DNA from: JAADHG01 sp964418645 | GTDB taxonomy: Bacteria; Bacteroidota; Bacteroidia; Flavobacteriales; Flavobacteriaceae | Length of the DNA: 16,220 bases | Direction: 5' to 3' | Assembly: GCA_964418645.1 (NCBI GenBank) | Contig: CAYQME010000056.1 | Span: 1-16,220, forward strand | In this document: piece after piece, positions 6,720 to 15,466 of the stretch | Layout: each line of letters begins with the position of its first letter | Numbering within the stretch: the first letter of the stretch is position 1 | The notes under the pieces: model-generated | What the model was told of the DNA's origin: nothing | The model's input: only the letters and a program-made list of their open reading frames with translations | Database searches by the model: none | Made by a program: the position numbers and the translations under genes

Positions 6720-7742
6720 CTAAATTTTCAACCTCGCCGAAGCAGTAATATTTTGTTCTGCAAAATCACTTTCTAAAAACTTTAAATAGCCAACTATGGC
6801 AATCATAGCAGCATTATCAGTAGTAAATTCAAACTTAGGAATGTAGGTTATCCAACCATGTTTTTCTTCACCTTCTTTAAGTGCTTTTCTAATTCCAGAA
6901 TTAGCTGAAACACCTCCACCAATAGCAATATGTTTAATTCCTGTTAGCTTGGTAGCTAGTTTAAGTTTATCCATTAATATCTCTATAATAGTATATTGAA
7001 TAGAAGCACAAATATCGTTTAAATGTTCTTTTATAAAATTTGGATTGGCTTTGATTTCACGTTGTATAAAATATAAAATAGCTGTTTTCAAACCTGAAAA
7101 GCTAAAGTTTAAACCGTCTACTTTTGGCTTGGTAAACTTATATGATTTTGGATTGCCAAGTTGTGCAAGCCTATCAATTTCTGGTCCAGCAGGATAACCC
7201 AGTCCTAGAATTTTACCACTTTTATCATAGGCTTCTCCAACGGCATCATCAATAGTTTCACCAAGAACCTTCATATCAAAATAATGATTCACTTTTACAA
7301 TTTGTGTATGTCCACCAGAAATAGTCATAGCCAAAAAAGGAAACTCAGGTTTGTTAAAACCTGCTTCATCAATAAAATGTGCTAAGATATGAGCTTGCAT
7401 ATGGTTAACATCAATTAACGGAATATTTAAACCATAGGCTATAGATTTTGCAAATGAAGTACCAACAAGCAATGAACCCATTAAACCTGGACCTCGCGTA
7501 AAAGCAATAGCATTTAATTGCGATTTAGTAATTTTTGCTTTTTCCAACGCTTGATGAACTACTGGAATTATATTTTGTTGGTGTGCTCTTGATGCTAATT
7601 CGGGGACAACACCACCATAGTCACTATGAATTTTTTGATTTGCTACAACATTGCTTAAAATTTTTCCGTTGTAAATTACAGAAGCTGCAGTATCATCACA
7701 TGATGATTCAATTCCTAATATGTAAATTTTTTGGGAATCCAT
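6720..7742 (-). CDS. tsaD: tRNA N6-adenosine threonylcarbamoyltransferase TsaD
   Basis: TsaD transfers the threonylcarbamoyl group to A37 of ANN-decoding tRNAs (t6A), working with TsaB and TsaE. The 340-residue protein has the ASKHA fold. It starts with ILGIESSCDDT near 8-18, and the metal-binding pair is H114 and H118 in NHMQAH. It also has GPGLMGSLLVG near 84-94, TISGGHTQ, VGEAYDKSGKILGLGYPAGP, AIGGGVSAN and TTDNAAMIA, all at the usual places. The frame is open to a TTG at 7748, but the ATG at 7742 is the natural start. It is the first gene of the minus-strand cluster and is divergent from the tamB-like gene. No tsaB or tsaE is in the window. Confidence 0.97.
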   Translation of the reverse strand: MDSQKIYILGIESSCDDTAASVIYNGKILSNVVANQKIHSDYGGVVPELASRAHQQNIIPVVHQALEKAKITKSQLNAIAFTRGPGLMGSLLVGTSFAKSIAYGLNIPLIDVNHMQAHILAHFIDEAGFNKPEFPFLAMTISGGHTQIVKVNHYFDMKVLGETIDDAVGEAYDKSGKILGLGYPAGPEIDRLAQLGNPKSYKFTKPKVDGLNFSFSGLKTAILYFIQREIKANPNFIKEHLNDICASIQYTIIEILMDKLKLATKLTGIKHIAIGGGVSANSGIRKALKEGEEKHGWITYIPKFEFTTDNAAMIAIVGYLKFLESDFAEQNITASARLKI

Positions 7743-7981
7743 TAGCAAAGTTTAGGCATAATAATTGTTATTTTGACTATAATAAAAGTCTAAATCTTTT
7801 ATATTTTCGTATATACAAAACTACTCATTTATTTTTTTAATTTATGTGTAATTAACGTTAATGTAGTTTACCTTAGACATTAGTTTTTAATAGACATTTG
7901 CTAATGAAATGTAGTTTATTCTTATAGAAAGTTATAACTTTAACACGTATCAAGAAAGTTTTAAAAATAGCATTAAAAATA
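7743..7981. other. Divergent intergenic region between tsaD and the tamB-like gene
   Basis: About 240 bases without a supported gene. It holds the minus-strand promoter box at 7816-7823 and a perfect 12-base palindrome ATTAACGTTAAT at 7851-7862. ATGTAGTTTA is directly repeated at 7861-7870 and 7909-7918, and TAGACAT at 7874-7880 and 7891-7897. An in-frame ATG at 7904 for the tamB-like frame is closed by TAG at 7925. No plus-strand promoter box stands out; TAGTTTTT at 7881-7888 is the nearest. The palindrome and repeats could be operator sites, but nothing in the window names the regulator. Confidence 0.6.
7816..7823 (-). promoter_or_regulatory. Bacteroidota -7 box, probable promoter of the tsaD cluster
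   Basis: The minus strand reads TAGTTTTG, a perfect TAnnTTTG match, 73 bases upstream of the tsaD ATG. There is no clear -33 TTTG at the usual spacing. It is the best candidate for the promoter driving the seven-gene minus-strand cluster, because the distances between those genes are short (1-68 bases). Confidence 0.4.
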
Positions 7982-10900
7982 GTGGCAATTTTGCTGCTTC
8001 TTTTCATCATTTTGGTGTTATTATTTTCTATTCCTGCTGTTCAAACCCGTCTGGGAAAATATGCGACTAAAAGAATTAATGATGACTTTGGCACAAACAT
8101 TAGTATTGAAAAAGTTGGGCTTCAGTTAAATGGTGATGTCAAACTTAAAAATATATACATTGAAGATTATAAAAAAGATACTTTAATTAGCATTGTTGAG
8201 TTAAATACTTCCATTTTAAGCTTTAAAAAGCTATATAACAACAAGCTTACATTTGGAGATATTGATATTGAAGGGCTCGTTTTTAATTTAAAAACGTACG
8301 CCTGTGAGACAGAAACTAACCTTGATGTTTTTGTAGCCAAATTTGATACAAAAAGTACTAAAAAAAAGGGAAGCCCTTTTTTATTATCGTCGAGCGATGT
8401 CTCAATAACAGATAGCGAGTTTCGGTTAATAGACGAAAATCATGAAACCCCACATGTACTTGCTTTTAAAAATCTGAATATAAATGCCACAGACTTTTTA
8501 GTTCTTGGACCAGACGTAAGTACACGGATTAATAAGTTAAGCTTTAGGGAAAATAGTGGTTTAGAGATAACAAACATGACTACTAATTTTACCTATACCC
8601 TAAAAAAAATGACCTTTGATTTTCTTCAAATCAAAACGGCAAATTCAACACTAAAAGGAGACCTTAAGTTTGAATATAACCGTAGCGATTTGCAGTATTT
8701 TGTAGATAAGGTTAAGGTGCGTGCAAATTTTATTGATTCAGATATTGCATTAAATGATTTGAATGTTTTTTATAATGAGTTTGGTACTAATCAGCATGTG
8801 CATCTAAACGTAAATTTTTATGGTACCTTAAATAATTTAATAGCCAACGATTTATTATTAAGAACGTCAAGACAAACTATTATTGATGGCGATATAAAAT
8901 TTAAAAATTTATTTAATAAGGCTAAAAACACCTTTGTAATGGATGCTAATTTTGAAAGATTAACATCATCCTATGGAGATTTGAGGAGTATACTTCCACG
9001 TGTTTTAGGCAAATCAATGCCTACAGTTCTTGAAGATTTAGGCAGATTTTCTATTGAAGGAAACACTAAAGTTACCGCTGAAACAATAAATGCAGATATT
9101 GAAATTAGTTCTGGTTTTGGATATATAATTTCAAATATTGAAATGCAAAATATAGATGCTAAAGATGCAACAACCTATATAGGTAATGTTGTTCTAGATG
9201 ATTTTGATATTGGTGCCTTAATAGAAGACCCTAAAATTGGAAAAGTATCTCTCGATGTCGATGTTAATGGCGCAGGTTTTTCAGCCGATGACATTAACAC
9301 ACAAGTTAAAGGAAAAGTATTTAGCTTAATTTATAATGACTATGAATACAAAAACACAACAGTTTCAGGAAATGTAAGGAATAAAATATTTGATGGTAAT
9401 TTGGTTACTAGAGATAACAATTTGCAATTAAACTTTAATGGACTAATAGATTTTTCTGAAGCAGTAAAGAAGTACGATTTTACAGCACAAGTAGATCACG
9501 CTAATTTAAAAGCGCTAAACTTTGCTAAAAATGATAGTATTTCAATTTTTAAAAGTGTTGTAAAAATGAACATGAATGCTAGCAACTTTGATGATGCTTA
9601 TGGTAACGTGACTTTTAAAAATACACTGTATAAAAATGAAAATGATGCGTATTATTTTAAGGACTTTGCCATTTCTTCAAAATTTAAAAATAATATTCGT
9701 TTTATAGCTATTAATTCACCAGATATCATTGAAGGTGATTTAAATGGAAAATTTGTTTTTAAAGACGTGTTTAAACTTATAGAAAACTCGTTAAGTAATA
9801 TATATACCAATTTTAAACCCTATGATATTGAAGCAAATCAGTTTATTAATTTCAATTTTAAAATTTACAACAAAATAGCTGATGTGTTTTATCCCGATTT
9901 AAAGCTGGGGAGTAACACGTTTTTAAAAGGTAGGGTTGAAAGCGATGCTAGAAAATTCAATCTTACATTTAAATCGCCACAAATACAGCTTAACGAATAC
10001 TTTGCAAGTAAAATTCAGTTAAAGGTCGATAATAAGAACCCTTTATTTAATACTTATATTGAGGTAGATAGTATAAATACGAAGTATTATAATGTATCAA
10101 AATTTAGCCTAATTAATGTTACTAAAAAGGACACTTTATTTGTAAAGGCTGAGTTTAAAGGTGGAAAAGATAATTCCGATGATTTCAATTTCAATTTATT
10201 CTATACTATTGACGAAGAGAGTAAATCTGTTTTAGGGTTTAATAAATCTAATATAATTTTCAAGAATAATCAATGGTATATTAATGAAGATAAGAATAAG
10301 TTTAATAAAATAGTATTTGATAGGCAGTTCAAAGATGTAAAAATACAAGGTCTTAGAATGAGCCATCAAGCCGAAGTTATTAATCTCTATGGGATACTAA
10401 AAGATTCTACAACAAAAAACATCAATTTAGATTTTAAAGATGTAGATTTAATTAAAATCACGCCTCGGATTGACAGTTTAGCTTTAGCAGGAAATGTAAA
10501 TGGAAAGCTGAGTATTCAACAACAAAAAGGGATTTATATTCCAGAATCTAATGTAACAATTGATAACTTTAAGATTAATAACTTTAACCTTGGTTCGTTT
10601 AGGACTAATATTAAAGGAAATAAATCTTTAACAAATTACACAATCAATATGAGTTTAAAAGATGATGAGTCAGAGTCATTAGCAGTAGTAGGTAATCTTG
10701 ATTTTTCTAAAAACGACTCACGCTTAAATTTAAATGTTGATTTTGATAAGTTTATTCTAGATCCATTAAATCCGTTTGGCGAAGGTGTAATTACAAATAT
10801 AAGAGGTGAAGTTTCAGGAACTGCAAAAGTAACGGGACGGATACAACGCCCACAAATAAATGGGCAGTTACTTTTAGATAGAGGAGGAATGAATATTCCA

Positions 10901-12412
10901 TATTTAAATGTTGATTATGCTTTTGAAGATGATACTGAGATTGTCTTGAATACGGATAAACAACAGCGATTTATGTTTAATAATGCACATTTGGTGGATT
11001 CGGAATATTTTTCTAGATCTACATTAAGCGGGAGTATAAACCATGTTAACTTTTCAAAATGGTCTTTAGATCTTAACATAAATTCCGATAGATTACTTGT
11101 TTTAAACACAAAAGACAGTGAGGACGCTCTGTATTATGGGACTGCTTTTGTAAGAGGTAATATTGGTATCACTGGACCAACCAATCAATTAGTAATTAAG
11201 GCAGATGTTAGTACAGAAGAAGGCACTGTATTTAAAATCCCTTTAAACGATGCAGAGTCTTTTGGCGATAATGCATACATCCATTTTTTAACCAAAGAAG
11301 AAAAAGAAAATAGACTAAAGGGAGAAGCGGTTGTACTAAAAGAAATTAAAGGGCTAGAGATGGACTTTGACCTTTCTGTTGATGACAATGCCGAAATTGA
11401 AATTGTAATTGATAAAGATTCAGGAAGTTCAATTAGAGGACGTGGTGATGGAATTTTAGGGGTTCAAATTAATACGAATGGTAAATTTAAAATGCATGGC
11501 GACTTTATTGTTAACGAAGGGGTTTATAATTTTGTATATGGTGGTTTAGTTCAAAAAAAGTTTAAGGTATTGCCTGGTGGTACTTTGGTTTGGGAGGGTG
11601 ACCCTTTAAAAGCTCAAATTAATATTGAAGCTATACATGACGGTATTGAAGCCAATCCTTCAATTTTGTTAGATAATCCTATAAATAGAAGTATTCCTGT
11701 TGAAGTTAAAATTCATCTTATAGGAGAATTGGAAAAACCAGATCCTGTATTTGATCTAAGCTTTCCAAATGTAAATACAACATTGAATTCTGAGCTCCAA
11801 TACAGATTAAACAGTGATGAGAGTAAACAATTTCAAGCGCTATCTTTATTAGCAACAGGTAATTTTAAGAGTGATGTGCGTTTTAATTCTCAGGATTGGG
11901 TTGGGCTGTTTTCTGATAGAGCTTCTGCAATAATCAATGATATAATTTCTAGCGATAATGGTAATATACAATTGCAATTTGACTATCAAATTGGAGATAA
12001 TAGTCCTGAATTCCAAACGGATGATAGATTTGTAACACGAATTTCTACACAGTTAAGCGATAGGATTCTTATTAATGGCAAGGTTGGTGTACCAATTGGA
12101 GGCGTAAACGAAACTGTTATTGCTGGCGATTTTGAAATTGAGGTCTTAATTAATGAAGAAGGTACTTTTTCATTAACGTTTTTTAATCGGGAAAACAGTA
12201 TCCAAAATTTTGGAGAACAAATAGGATATACTCAAGGCGTAGGCTTATCTTATAATGTAGAATTTGATAATTTAAAAGAACTCTTCCAAAAGATTTTTAG
12301 GAATAATAAAAAGACTAAAAAAAAGAGTAAAAAAAGCAAAAAAACCAACCATCCAGAGTTCATTACTTTCAAAAAAAGTGACTCAAAAAGCGCTAATAAA
12401 TCTAACAATTAG
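7982..12412 (+). CDS. TamB-like translocation/assembly module protein (DUF490)
   Basis: A 1476-residue envelope protein. A single hydrophobic segment at residues 2-17 would anchor it in the inner membrane, with the rest across the periplasm as a long beta-rich, AsmA/TamB-like groove. The C-terminal part, about 1000-1440, is the TamB domain, ending in a DRFVTRISTQLSDRILINGKVG segment and a GVGLSYNVEFD-type strand typical of Bacteroidota TamB. TamB proteins act with an Omp85 partner and are now linked to lipid transport to the outer membrane; no Omp85 gene is in the window. The C-terminus is an unusual lysine-rich tail from about 1439 (KKTKKKSKKSKK). The GTG start at 7982 is the first standard one after the in-frame TAG at 7925. 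It leaves almost no positive charge ahead of the anchor, whereas the in-frame codons upstream encode RIKKVLKIALKI, so initiation may lie further upstream. Confidence 0.93.
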   Translation: MAILLLLFIILVLLFSIPAVQTRLGKYATKRINDDFGTNISIEKVGLQLNGDVKLKNIYIEDYKKDTLISIVELNTSILSFKKLYNNKLTFGDIDIEGLVFNLKTYACETETNLDVFVAKFDTKSTKKKGSPFLLSSSDVSITDSEFRLIDENHETPHVLAFKNLNINATDFLVLGPDVSTRINKLSFRENSGLEITNMTTNFTYTLKKMTFDFLQIKTANSTLKGDLKFEYNRSDLQYFVDKVKVRANFIDSDIALNDLNVFYNEFGTNQHVHLNVNFYGTLNNLIANDLLLRTSRQTIIDGDIKFKNLFNKAKNTFVMDANFERLTSSYGDLRSILPRVLGKSMPTVLEDLGRFSIEGNTKVTAETINADIEISSGFGYIISNIEMQNIDAKDATTYIGNVVLDDFDIGALIEDPKIGKVSLDVDVNGAGFSADDINTQVKGKVFSLIYNDYEYKNTTVSGNVRNKIFDGNLVTRDNNLQLNFNGLIDFSEAVKKYDFTAQVDHANLKALNFAKNDSISIFKSVVKMNMNASNFDDAYGNVTFKNTLYKNENDAYYFKDFAISSKFKNNIRFIAINSPDIIEGDLNGKFVFKDVFKLIENSLSNIYTNFKPYDIEANQFINFNFKIYNKIADVFYPDLKLGSNTFLKGRVESDARKFNLTFKSPQIQLNEYFASKIQLKVDNKNPLFNTYIEVDSINTKYYNVSKFSLINVTKKDTLFVKAEFKGGKDNSDDFNFNLFYTIDEESKSVLGFNKSNIIFKNNQWYINEDKNKFNKIVFDRQFKDVKIQGLRMSHQAEVINLYGILKDSTTKNINLDFKDVDLIKITPRIDSLALAGNVNGKLSIQQQKGIYIPESNVTIDNFKINNFNLGSFRTNIKGNKSLTNYTINMSLKDDESESLAVVGNLDFSKNDSRLNLNVDFDKFILDPLNPFGEGVITNIRGEVSGTAKVTGRIQRPQINGQLLLDRGGMNIPYLNVDYAFEDDTEIVLNTDKQQRFMFNNAHLVDSEYFSRSTLSGSINHVNFSKWSLDLNINSDRLLVLNTKDSEDALYYGTAFVRGNIGITGPTNQLVIKADVSTEEGTVFKIPLNDAESFGDNAYIHFLTKEEKENRLKGEAVVLKEIKGLEMDFDLSVDDNAEIEIVIDKDSGSSIRGRGDGILGVQINTNGKFKMHGDFIVNEGVYNFVYGGLVQKKFKVLPGGTLVWEGDPLKAQINIEAIHDGIEANPSILLDNPINRSIPVEVKIHLIGELEKPDPVFDLSFPNVNTTLNSELQYRLNSDESKQFQALSLLATGNFKSDVRFNSQDWVGLFSDRASAIINDIISSDNGNIQLQFDYQIGDNSPEFQTDDRFVTRISTQLSDRILINGKVGVPIGGVNETVIAGDFEIEVLINEEGTFSLTFFNRENSIQNFGEQIGYTQGVGLSYNVEFDNLKELFQKIFRNNKKTKKKSKKSKKTNHPEFITFKKSDSKSANKSNN

Positions 12413-12488
12413 AAGAAATTCACTAAAATACTTATTTACGAAAACGTTTGAGTTTGTTTATTTCGTTAAAATATGATAAAAAATAGCT

Positions 12489-12516
12489 TTTGTATTAGTT
12501 AAGTTTCTTAGTTTTA
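12489..12516 (+). promoter_or_regulatory. Possible promoter of pfkA
   Basis: TTTG at 12489-12492 and TAGTTTTA at 12509-12516 resemble the Bacteroidota -33 (TTTG) and -7 (TAnnTTTG, seven of eight) boxes. The spacer of 16 is shorter than the usual 19-21. The second box is 18 bases upstream of the pfkA ATG. Just before it, an imperfect dyad TTACGAAA/TTTCGTTA (12436-12443 and 12461-12468) could be a weak terminator of the tamB-like gene or an operator. Confidence 0.3.
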
Positions 12517-12534
12517 TCGTTCCAAAAAGCAAAA

Positions 12535-13521
12535 ATGTCAAAAATATTTAAGAAAATTGCTGTCATGACCTCAGGAGGAGATGCTCCTGGAATGAATGCC
12601 GCAATACGATCTGTAGTTCGTACTTGTGCATTTCATAAAATTGATTGCGTTGGCATTTACAGAGGCTACGAAGGCTTAATTGAAGGCGATTTTAAACTAC
12701 TTTCTGCAAGAAGTGTAAATAACATTATTAACCGAGGCGGAACCATTTTAAAATCGGCACGATCTGACGCTTTTAGAACAGAAAAAGGTAGACAAGAGGC
12801 TTATGCACAAATTAAAAAAGAAGGTATTGATGCCTTAGTTTTAATAGGTGGTGATGGTACGTTTACTGGAGGTATTTTATTTAATAAAGAATTTAATTTT
12901 CCAATTATAGGTATTCCTGGAACTATTGATAATGATATTTATGGCACAAATTTCACCTTAGGATATGATACAGCTTTAAATACAGTTGTTGAGTGTATAG
13001 ATAAAATTCGAGACACTGCCAGTTCTCACAAGCGCTTATTTTTTGTAGAAGTTATGGGTAAAGATGCTGGTCATATCGCGTTGAATGCAGGTGTTGGTGC
13101 TGGTGCCGAAGAAATATTAATTCCTGAAGAGAATCTTGGATTAGATCGCTTGTTAGAGTCTTTAAAGCGTAGTAAAAAATCGGGGAAATCCTCGAGTATA
13201 GTTGTTGTAGCTGAAGGTGACAAAATTGGCAAAAATGTTTTTGAACTTAGAGATTATGTTGAAGAACACTTGAGAGAGTATGAAGTTCGAGTTTCTGTTT
13301 TAGGGCATATGCAGCGTGGTGGTGCACCAAGCTGTTTTGATCGTGTGTTAGCCAGTAGAATGGGGGTAAAGGCTGTAGAGTCTTTGTTGGATGGGGAAAC
13401 CAGCTGTATGGTTGGAATTATAAATAATAAAATGGAGCTAACTCCAATTGAAAATGCAGTAAAAGGAAATTCAGAAATAAATAAAGAATTACTAAGAGTG
13501 TCAGATATAATGAGCACTTAA
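12535..13521 (+). CDS. pfkA: ATP-dependent 6-phosphofructokinase
   Basis: Phosphorylates fructose 6-phosphate to fructose 1,6-bisphosphate, the committed step of glycolysis, in the cytosol. The 328-residue length is that of bacterial PfkA. The nucleotide loop MTSGGDAPGMNAAIR covers 11-25, GGDGT 105-109 and PGTIDND 128-134, with D132 as the catalytic base. The glycines in GGDG and PGTIDND are the ATP-type residues; PPi-dependent enzymes have GGDD and PKTIDND. The sugar-phosphate part includes VEVMGKDAGHIA, AEGD and LGHMQRGG. The ATG start at 12535 is unambiguous. The GAPDH gene follows 19 bases later, so the two are probably one transcript. Confidence 0.97.
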   Translation: MSKIFKKIAVMTSGGDAPGMNAAIRSVVRTCAFHKIDCVGIYRGYEGLIEGDFKLLSARSVNNIINRGGTILKSARSDAFRTEKGRQEAYAQIKKEGIDALVLIGGDGTFTGGILFNKEFNFPIIGIPGTIDNDIYGTNFTLGYDTALNTVVECIDKIRDTASSHKRLFFVEVMGKDAGHIALNAGVGAGAEEILIPEENLGLDRLLESLKRSKKSGKSSSIVVVAEGDKIGKNVFELRDYVEEHLREYEVRVSVLGHMQRGGAPSCFDRVLASRMGVKAVESLLDGETSCMVGIINNKMELTPIENAVKGNSEINKELLRVSDIMST

Positions 13522-13540
13522 AAAACAAAGAAAAATAAAT

Positions 13541-14542
13541 ATGTCGAAAGTAAAAATTGGGATTAACGGATTTGGTCGCATTGGGAGAATTGTATTTAGA
13601 GCAACGGTAAAGCGTCCAGACGTAGATGTAGTAGCAATAAATGATTTATTAGATGTTGAGCACTTAGCTTACCTCTTAGAATACGATTCTATACATGGTC
13701 GATTTGATGGCTCTGTTGAAATTAAAGATGGGAACTTAATTGTAGATGGAAAAACAATTCGCATAACTGCCGAAAGAGACCCTAGAAACCTAAAATGGGA
13801 TGAGGTTAGCGTTGATGTTGTTGCCGATTGTACTGGTATTTTCACCACTTTAGAAACAGCCAATTATCATATAGTAGCAGGAGCAAAAAAGGTTGTTATT
13901 TCGGCGCCAAGTAAAGACGCACCAATGTTTGTTATGGGTGTAAACCATAAAGACGTACAACCAACGGATACTATTGTTTCTAATGCATCCTGTACTACAA
14001 ACTGTTTAGCTCCTATGGCTAAAGTTTTAGACGACAGTTTTGGAATTGAAGAAGCATTAATGACTACTATTCACGCTACTACAGCATCACAATTAACAGT
14101 AGATGGCCCTTCACATAAGGATTTTAGAGGCGGAAGAAGTGCTTTAGTAAACATAATTCCAGCATCTACAGGAGCTGCAAAAGCAGTGGGTAAGGTAATT
14201 CCAAAATTAAATGGGAAACTAACTGGAATGTCATTTCGCGTGCCAACAGCTGATGTTTCTGTGGTTGATTTAACCGTACGTTTGAAAAAAGAAACATCTT
14301 ACGATGAAATTAAAAAAGCATTTAAAGAAGCTTCTGAAGGCGAGTTAAATGGTATCTTAGGCTACACAGACGAAGCTGTTGTGTCTCAGGATTTTGTGAG
14401 TGACACACGTACAAGTATTTTTGATGCTGAAGCTGGTATAGAACTCAATTCTAAATTCTTCAAGATTGTTTGTTGGTATGATAATGAGTTTGCCTACTCC
14501 AATAAATTAGTAGATTTAGCCGAATATGTAAATTCTATTTAA
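13541..14542 (+). CDS. gap: Type I glyceraldehyde-3-phosphate dehydrogenase
   Basis: Oxidises and phosphorylates glyceraldehyde 3-phosphate to 1,3-bisphosphoglycerate with NAD. In this 333-residue protein the NAD fold starts INGFGRIGR at 8-16, and D35 after VAIN favours NAD over NADP. The catalytic SNASCTTNCLAP has C151, with H178 in TIHATTASQ as its base partner. The sugar-phosphate loop DGPSHKDFRGGR and the C-terminal WYDNEFAYSNKL are present. It is a standard family member, with minor variations such as HATTASQ for HAYTATQ. It is the second gene of a glycolytic pair with pfkA and is followed by a strong terminator. Confidence 0.97.
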   Translation: MSKVKIGINGFGRIGRIVFRATVKRPDVDVVAINDLLDVEHLAYLLEYDSIHGRFDGSVEIKDGNLIVDGKTIRITAERDPRNLKWDEVSVDVVADCTGIFTTLETANYHIVAGAKKVVISAPSKDAPMFVMGVNHKDVQPTDTIVSNASCTTNCLAPMAKVLDDSFGIEEALMTTIHATTASQLTVDGPSHKDFRGGRSALVNIIPASTGAAKAVGKVIPKLNGKLTGMSFRVPTADVSVVDLTVRLKKETSYDEIKKAFKEASEGELNGILGYTDEAVVSQDFVSDTRTSIFDAEAGIELNSKFFKIVCWYDNEFAYSNKLVDLAEYVNSI

Positions 14543-14552
14543 ACTATAATTT

Positions 14553-14589
14553 AAATAAGTTGTAAATAAATTTACAGCTTATTTTTTTT
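14553..14589 (+). terminator. Strong hairpin terminator after the GAPDH gene
   Basis: A 14-base stem, AAATAAGTTGTAAA (14553-14566) against TTTACAGCTTATTT (14571-14584), has one G-T wobble and a TAAA loop, and is followed by T's to 14589. It starts 10 bases after the gap stop codon. The T-run ends 11 bases before the next ATG at 14601, so the kinase gene must have its own start, or depend on readthrough. TACTTTTA at 14589-14596, seven of eight to TAnnTTTG, overlaps the end of this element. Confidence 0.9.
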
Positions 14590-14600
14590 ACTTTTACTTC

Positions 14601-15461
14601 ATGATTTTAATTATTGATAGTGGTTCTACAAAATGCGATTGGATTGCAATAGATAAAAGTGGCAATCAATTGTTAGAAAAAATAAGAACCAAAGGACTTA
14701 ATCCTGCAATACTGTCAGAAAAGAAATTAAGTAAAATCATAAAGAAAAATAAAAACTTAAAGAATTATCGTGAGCAAGTTTCTCACGTTTTCTTTTATGG
14801 CGCAGGCTGTGGTACCGAAAAACCACGTTTACTTCTGCAAGGAGTTCTACAAACATTTTTTTCTAATGCAGTAATTGAAGTAAAAGAAGATACGTATGCT
14901 GCTACTTATGCTACTATTAAAACTAACAATGAGGCTGCCATAATCTGTATTTTAGGTACTGGATCTAATTGTAACTATTTTGATGGACAACAAATTCAAC
15001 AAAGAGTAAAGTCGTTGGGATATACTATAATGGATGATGCTTCCGGAAATTATTTTGGGAAACAACTCATAAGAGATTACTATTTTAGCCTTATGCCAGA
15101 GGATTTAAAGGTATCGTTTGCCGAAAAGTATAACATGGATTCTGATTTTGTGAAGTATAATTTATACAAGCAACCCAATCCTAATGCCTATTTAGCATCA
15201 CATGCTGAGTTTATGTTTTTAAACAAAGATTCCGAATATATAAAAACCCTTATTAAAAAGGGCATTCATTTATTTGCAAAAAACATGATTATGCAGTACA
15301 AAGACGTGTTAGATAAAGTGCCTGTGCATTTTGCTGGTTCTATTGCATTTTTCTCTCAAGACGAAATAAAAGCTGTTGCTAAAGAACTTGGGTTTACTGT
15401 TGGCAACTTCCAGAGACGCCCTATTGAAGGTTTGGTCGATTATCATATTAGTAATTTGTAG
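14601..15461 (+). CDS. BadF/BadG/BcrA/BcrD-family kinase, probably N-acetylglucosamine kinase-like
   Basis: A 286-residue ASKHA-fold protein of the BadF/BadG/BcrA/BcrD ATPase family, whose sugar-kinase members phosphorylate N-acetylglucosamine. Phosphate loop 1 is DSGSTKCDW (6-14), phosphate loop 2 is ILGTGSN (117-123), and the adenosine motif AGSIAFF is near 260-266. The region after loop 2 is LGYTIMDDASGNYFGKQLIR (139-158), with DDASGN where the family usually has DEGSG. The length matches the Bacteroidota version. A role in recovering amino sugars is inference from the family. The ATG start lies 11 bases after a strong terminator, in line with the two glycolytic genes but probably expressed separately. 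Confidence 0.88.
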   Translation: MILIIDSGSTKCDWIAIDKSGNQLLEKIRTKGLNPAILSEKKLSKIIKKNKNLKNYREQVSHVFFYGAGCGTEKPRLLLQGVLQTFFSNAVIEVKEDTYAATYATIKTNNEAAIICILGTGSNCNYFDGQQIQQRVKSLGYTIMDDASGNYFGKQLIRDYYFSLMPEDLKVSFAEKYNMDSDFVKYNLYKQPNPNAYLASHAEFMFLNKDSEYIKTLIKKGIHLFAKNMIMQYKDVLDKVPVHFAGSIAFFSQDEIKAVAKELGFTVGNFQRRPIEGLVDYHISNL

Positions 15462-15466
15462 TAACA

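Noticed and set aside
7535..7840. Plus-strand frame of 101 codons running out of tsaD antisense into the intergenic region
   Set aside because: Mostly antisense to tsaD, histidine- and cysteine-rich low-quality translation, with no independent support.
10915..11388. Two minus-strand open frames of 64 and 67 codons inside the tamB-like gene
   Set aside because: They lie opposite a continuous, family-like coding frame, have no recognisable content, and are what an AT-rich antisense strand gives by chance.
12301..12412. Lysine-rich C-terminal tail of the tamB-like protein as a frameshift artefact
   Set aside because: Codons remain consistent to the stop, and basic, low-complexity tails occur in Bacteroidota TamB-like proteins; there is no sign of a shifted frame.
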